From Armatimonadota bacterium (GTDB lineage: Bacteria; Armatimonadota; UBA5829), in contig JAPLCU010000018.1 in the NCBI GenBank assembly GCA_026392045.1, positions 25,393-89,392 of the forward strand: a stretch of DNA of 64,000 nucleotides, written 5' to 3'. The notes beneath the pieces are model-generated. The model searched no databases, was not told the DNA's origin, and saw only the letters and a list, made by a program, of their open reading frames with translations. The position numbers were made by a program, and so were the translations under genes. Of the stretch, positions 59,717 through 64,000 are shown in pieces; positions within the stretch are counted from its first letter, which is position 1; the number at the start of each line of letters is the position of its first letter.

Positions 59717-62038
59717 ATGAAAAAGAACAGGGCTGAAGCACGAGCGAGATACTACTGTCGCGAGGAAGGGAGACGGCTTGGGTGGAATACATCTCATCCG
59801 TCTCGTGGAGGGGATTTTCTTGAAGAGCAGGAAATAATCAGCTTCTTTCCTGAACTAAAGCAATGCCTTGGCCAAGAACGACCTGACTTCGTTGTTTGCC
59901 ACAATTCTGAGCCGATAATCGTGATTGAGACCAAAAATGAATTCAGCAAGATTCACGAAGCGATTTCTGAGGCTATCAATTATGCAGAGAAGATCAGCCA
60001 AGTGTACCCTATCGCGCTTGTTGTGGGTATCGCGGGTACCCCGGACACAGCAGTTCAGGCCCGCACGCGATATAGAATTGGAACCAACTGGACGGAGCTT
60101 ACATCTAATGGACATGAATTAACCCAGATACCAACGCCAGAGGAATTTGAAATTGCTAGACAAAATGATAATGCCACCACGGATGTACGTCTGCCTGCCG
60201 AAGCGGAATTCTATGAAGCTGCAATTGCTATCAGTCGCATGCTCAGAACAGCGAAGATCGAAGAAATGGTCCGCCCTAAAGTGATCGGTGCTATAATCCT
60301 TGCGCTGTATCAGGGTGATTTTTCGCTTGATCCAGCTGTCGTACTTCAACATATAAATTCGAATGTTGCGGCCGCTATAAGCGCTTGCGGAGACGTTCCG
60401 CCTGAACGTCGTCAATATCTGAAGGATACTTTACAGTTATCAACAGAGGCAATATTGCTACCTGGTGTGATACGCCGCATTGTGCTTCAACTAGAGAGAC
60501 TAAACGTGCGCTCAATTGTTCGTAGTGGAGTCGATTTTCTGGGCAAGTTTTATGAAGCATTTCTTAGATATGGCGGCGACAGCCGTAAACTAGGCATAGT
60601 GTTCACACCAAGACACATCACGGCATTCTGCGCTGATCTCATAGAAGTCAATGTAGGGCATAGAGTTTATGACCCGGCTTGCGGAACGGGCGGTTTTTTG
60701 GTAGCAGCCTATGATCGCATGATGAGATCCGCAACAACACCAATGGCGATCCAGAGTGTCAAAGATGCATTGTATGGTTACGACACCAATAGTACAGTCT
60801 GGGCCTTATCTGTACTGAATATGATATTCAGAGGAGACGGCAAGAGTCATATTGCACTGGGTAGTTGCTTTGATCATATTGATAGCACGCGTGGCCAATT
60901 TGACAGGGCAATGCTAAACCCCCCATTCTCACAAGAGGAAGAGCCAGAGATAGATTTCATCGACCACGCCCTTAGGAGTCTGAAGCCCGGTGGCCAACTC
61001 GCAGTTGTGCTTCCATCTGGAATACTTGCAGATGAAGAACATAAAGAATGGCGCAGTGAAATAATCAGAAACCACCAAGTGCTGGCGTCGGTAACAATGC
61101 CACCTGATCTTTTCTATCCGACAGCCGCCGCCACTTCTATACTGGTTGTTCAAGCCAATACCCCTAGTAAGCAAGTCGGAGTGCTCATGGCTAGAATTGA
61201 GAATGATGGATACACGATCAGCAAAAACAAACGTGTACAGGTGCAGGGATCACAAATTCCTAGTGTATTACAAACTTTTGCTGACTTTCAAGATAGCAAT
61301 TCTATTTCTGATGTTCCTGGGATAATATGCACAGTCAGCACTGATGAATTAGTATCAGGCGCTGAGCTCTGCACGGAGAACTGGCTACCTAGTGCCACGC
61401 TCGATACTGATTCTTTTGGGCACCTAGTCACAGTTTCATTGCGTCAAATGTGCTTAGCAGCAATACATTATCCGGTGTCCGTTGACTCTGTTTTGTCTGA
61501 CTTTTCCGAGCAATTAACAGCTATTGAAGCCGATATTGACAAACCGGCGGTAGATGTGCCACTAAATCAAGTGTTCAAGGTGAGTATGGGTAAGTCGGCA
61601 GGTATATCAAACTACCCGGAAGGACCGGTCCCTTACGTGTCAAGCGGTGATGCCTATAATAGCATTGTAGGGCTCATAGAATGTCCACCTGAAGAATTGA
61701 TCGACTACCCTTGCATAACAGTTACGGCATTTGGTCAAGCCTGCATACAGCCTTGGCGGTTTGCTGCAAGAGGCAATGGGGGAAGTGCAGTGCGGGTGCT
61801 GGAGCCACGTTTCCCAATGAGCAATTCAGAATTGCTGTGGTACATTGCACAGATAAATTCGCAGAGATGGCGCTTTCATTATGGAAGAATGGCAATCATT
61901 TCCCGACTCCAGCGTCTTATTATTGCGCCCTTTATGCCTCAATATGAATGTGCAATTGATCTAACAGGAATGATCGCGCGTTTTGCCGCCGACATGGAAG
62001 ATAATCTGCCCAAGGTTAGCTTTGGTCGAAAAGCGTAG
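59717..62038 (+). CDS. Single-chain restriction-modification protein: HsdR_N-like nuclease + HsdM methyltransferase + S-like C-terminal region
   Basis: RPDFVVCHNSEPIIVIETKNEF; VFTPRHITAFCADLI, DPACGTGGFLVAAYD, MLNPPFSQ; VSMGKSAGISNYPEGPVPYVSSGDAYNSI. Confidence 0.85.
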   Translation: MKKNRAEARARYYCREEGRRLGWNTSHPSRGGDFLEEQEIISFFPELKQCLGQERPDFVVCHNSEPIIVIETKNEFSKIHEAISEAINYAEKISQVYPIALVVGIAGTPDTAVQARTRYRIGTNWTELTSNGHELTQIPTPEEFEIARQNDNATTDVRLPAEAEFYEAAIAISRMLRTAKIEEMVRPKVIGAIILALYQGDFSLDPAVVLQHINSNVAAAISACGDVPPERRQYLKDTLQLSTEAILLPGVIRRIVLQLERLNVRSIVRSGVDFLGKFYEAFLRYGGDSRKLGIVFTPRHITAFCADLIEVNVGHRVYDPACGTGGFLVAAYDRMMRSATTPMAIQSVKDALYGYDTNSTVWALSVLNMIFRGDGKSHIALGSCFDHIDSTRGQFDRAMLNPPFSQEEEPEIDFIDHALRSLKPGGQLAVVLPSGILADEEHKEWRSEIIRNHQVLASVTMPPDLFYPTAAATSILVVQANTPSKQVGVLMARIENDGYTISKNKRVQVQGSQIPSVLQTFADFQDSNSISDVPGIICTVSTDELVSGAELCTENWLPSATLDTDSFGHLVTVSLRQMCLAAIHYPVSVDSVLSDFSEQLTAIEADIDKPAVDVPLNQVFKVSMGKSAGISNYPEGPVPYVSSGDAYNSIVGLIECPPEELIDYPCITVTAFGQACIQPWRFAARGNGGSAVRVLEPRFPMSNSELLWYIAQINSQRWRFHYGRMAIISRLQRLIIAPFMPQYECAIDLTGMIARFAADMEDNLPKVSFGRKA

Positions 62039-62072
62039 CGCCTTGGATGTCCGGTACTTATATGCTTTCTTT

Positions 62073-62100
62073 GCTTCGGGACTGTTTTTCGTCCCGAAGC
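62073..62100. terminator. Hairpin GCTTCGGGACTGTTTTTCGTCCCGAAGC between convergent genes
   Basis: Perfect stem between the R-M gene and dxs 3' ends. Confidence 0.6.
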
Positions 62101-62107
62101 ATAGCAA

Positions 62108-64000
62108 TCAGCGCTCAGGGTATACACGCCGCTTTGCCCCCGACATCAGCGCGGCTGCGATGCCCTCGGCGGTCAGGCCTAGTTTTTCTCGGAGGGCTTC
62201 GGGGGTGTCGTGCTCTACGAATGCGTCCGGCACGCCTATTATTTTGATGTTTTCGGTGGAGAGGCCTTTTCTTGAGGCGAGTTCCAGGATGGCTGAGCCG
62301 AAGCCGCCTGCTATGGTGTTGTCTTCTGCTATCACGCAGGGGATTTTTCGATTAAGCACGCCCAGGATTAGCTGCTCATCCAGCGGTTTTGCGAATCTGG
62401 CGTTTATTACTTCCACGCTGATGCCTTGAGCTGCGAGAATATTTGCGGCCTCGACGGATGGGTAGACCGTGGAGCCGAGCGCTATGATTGCGGCGTCCTT
62501 GCCCTCGGTTAGCCGCTCGCCCTTGCCTATGGCGAAAATATGGAATTCGCCGGGTTCATGAGGGATGGGGCCGCCTCCGCGTGGGTAGCGGATAGCCATT
62601 GGGCCGTCGTGCCTGAGCGCTGTTGCAAGAAGGTCTCGCAGCTCACAGGTGTCTTTCGGCGCTGCTATTACCAGGCCTGGGATGTGGCGCAGGTAGGATA
62701 TGTCGAAAACTCCATGGTGGGTTGGGCCGTCCTCGCCTACGATTCCCGCGCGATCTATGGCGAACACCACCGGCAGGTTCTGCAGGCACACATCATGCAC
62801 TATTTGGTCGTAAGCCCGCTGCAGGAATGTGGAATACAATGCAACTACGGGCTTTAGCCCGCCAGCAGCCAAACCCGCCGCGAATGTGACGGCGTGCTCT
62901 TCGGCTATACCTACATCGAAAAATCTGTCTGGATAGGTTTCGGCGAATTTAGCGAGGCCGGTGCCGTCGGGCATGGCGGCTGTGATCGCCACCACGCGGT
63001 CGTCCTGGGCGGCCAGTTCGACCAGAGCTTCGGAAAAAGCCCTGGTGTAGCTGGTGTTGCCGCCTGCGCGCTCGATATTTCCATCAGAGACGTCAAAGCC
63101 CGATATGCCGTGGAACCCACGAGCGTTATTCTCGGCAAATTCATAACCTTTGCCCTTTTGGGTTAGCACATGTATCAGCAGCGGCCCTTTGAGGTCTTTT
63201 GCATGCTCGAGAAGGTCTATCATCAGCTCGGTGTTATGACCATCGATGGGGCCGAGGTAGGTGAAGCCGAGTTCCTCGAAGATAACGCCTGTTCTTGAGC
63301 CGCCCAGAAGTCGGGTGACACCGTGGCTGAGGCCCTCTACGGTCCAATTCATCATTTTGCCCATCGGTATTTTTTCCAGCGCTTCCTTGGTGCGGGTTTC
63401 CATTCTTTTGTAGAGCGGAGCCATGCGCAGTTTGCTCAGGTGCAGGGACATCGCGCCGACGTTTTCCGAGATGGACATGGTGTTGTCGTTGAGGATTACC
63501 ATAATGTCGGTTTTGAGGTGCTCGGCGTTGTTCATACCCTCCAATGCGAGGCCGCCGGTGAGAGCGCCATCGCCTATGACCGCAATTACACGCTCGCTTC
63601 CCCCGCGAAGATCGCGCGCTTTCGCAAGACCCAGCGCGGCTGAAATTGATGTGCTGGCGTGACCGGCCCCGATGGGGTCGTGCTTGCTTTCTTCGCGCTT
63701 GGTGAAACCGGATATGCCGCCGCCCTGCCGCAGGGTCGAAAACTGCTCGTGCCTGCCCGTGAGGAGCTTGTGGGCGTAGCATTGGTGGCTGACATCCCAG
63801 ACGAATTTGTCCCTGGGTGAGTCGAAAACCGTGTGCAGCGCGATGGTCAGTTCAACCGCGCCCAGATTTGAAGCCAAGTGCCCGCCGGTGTGCGAGACGG
63901 TGTCTATAATCATCGCCCGCATATCATCCGCCAACTGCTTTCGCTCGATCTCCGAAAGGCCTTTCAAGTCGGCTGGGGAGTTTATTTTATTGAGAATGCT
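62108..64000 (-). CDS. dxs: 1-deoxy-D-xylulose-5-phosphate synthase (5' end beyond window)
   Basis: KGLSEIERKQLADDMR, GHASTSISAALGLAKARDL, GDGALTGG; frame stays open to the edge as SILNKINSPADLKGLSE. Confidence 0.96.
   Translation of the reverse strand, partial: SILNKINSPADLKGLSEIERKQLADDMRAMIIDTVSHTGGHLASNLGAVELTIALHTVFDSPRDKFVWDVSHQCYAHKLLTGRHEQFSTLRQGGGISGFTKREESKHDPIGAGHASTSISAALGLAKARDLRGGSERVIAVIGDGALTGGLALEGMNNAEHLKTDIMVILNDNTMSISENVGAMSLHLSKLRMAPLYKRMETRTKEALEKIPMGKMMNWTVEGLSHGVTRLLGGSRTGVIFEELGFTYLGPIDGHNTELMIDLLEHAKDLKGPLLIHVLTQKGKGYEFAENNARGFHGISGFDVSDGNIERAGGNTSYTRAFSEALVELAAQDDRVVAITAAMPDGTGLAKFAETYPDRFFDVGIAEEHAVTFAAGLAAGGLKPVVALYSTFLQRAYDQIVHDVCLQNLPVVFAIDRAGIVGEDGPTHHGVFDISYLRHIPGLVIAAPKDTCELRDLLATALRHDGPMAIRYPRGGGPIPHEPGEFHIFAIGKGERLTEGKDAAIIALGSTVYPSVEAANILAAQGISVEVINARFAKPLDEQLILGVLNRKIPCVIAEDNTIAGGFGSAILELASRKGLSTENIKIIGVPDAFVEHDTPEALREKLGLTAEGIAAALMSGAKRRVYPER

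Overview
64 kb bacterial chromosome segment that is mostly housekeeping: F-type ATP synthase operon (atpI/B/E/F/H/A/G/D/C), partial NADH dehydrogenase operon (nuoA-B-C-D), lipA, dinB-like polymerase, bifunctional ispDF, long-form hpf, class II aldolase and 1-phosphofructokinase, ftsB/divIC-like gene, nadE, smpB, and dxs (cut by the right edge). Accessory content: two restriction-modification loci (MTase + PD-(D/E)xK nuclease; a single-chain nuclease-methylase-specificity protein), a MntA/HepT toxin-antitoxin pair and orphan HicB inside the nuo operon, an orphan nucleotidyltransferase and AbrB-like gene inside the atp operon, two PEP-CTERM proteins, a sulfatase, a beta-mannosidase, an ATP-grasp/short KamA-like/glutaredoxin cassette, and a split acyl-CoA dehydratase activase/dehydratase. 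The most unusual feature is the density of short palindromic dispersed repeats in several families. One family has a conserved GGAA-ATCTG-TTCC core with variable, self-complementary outer arms. Two families appear to have inserted in frame into essential genes (60 bp in ispD, about 18 bp in lipA) and another copy overlaps the 5' end of hpf. No CRISPR array, rRNA or convincing tRNA was seen. All homology calls are from recognition of motifs and sequence by eye; nothing was searched.
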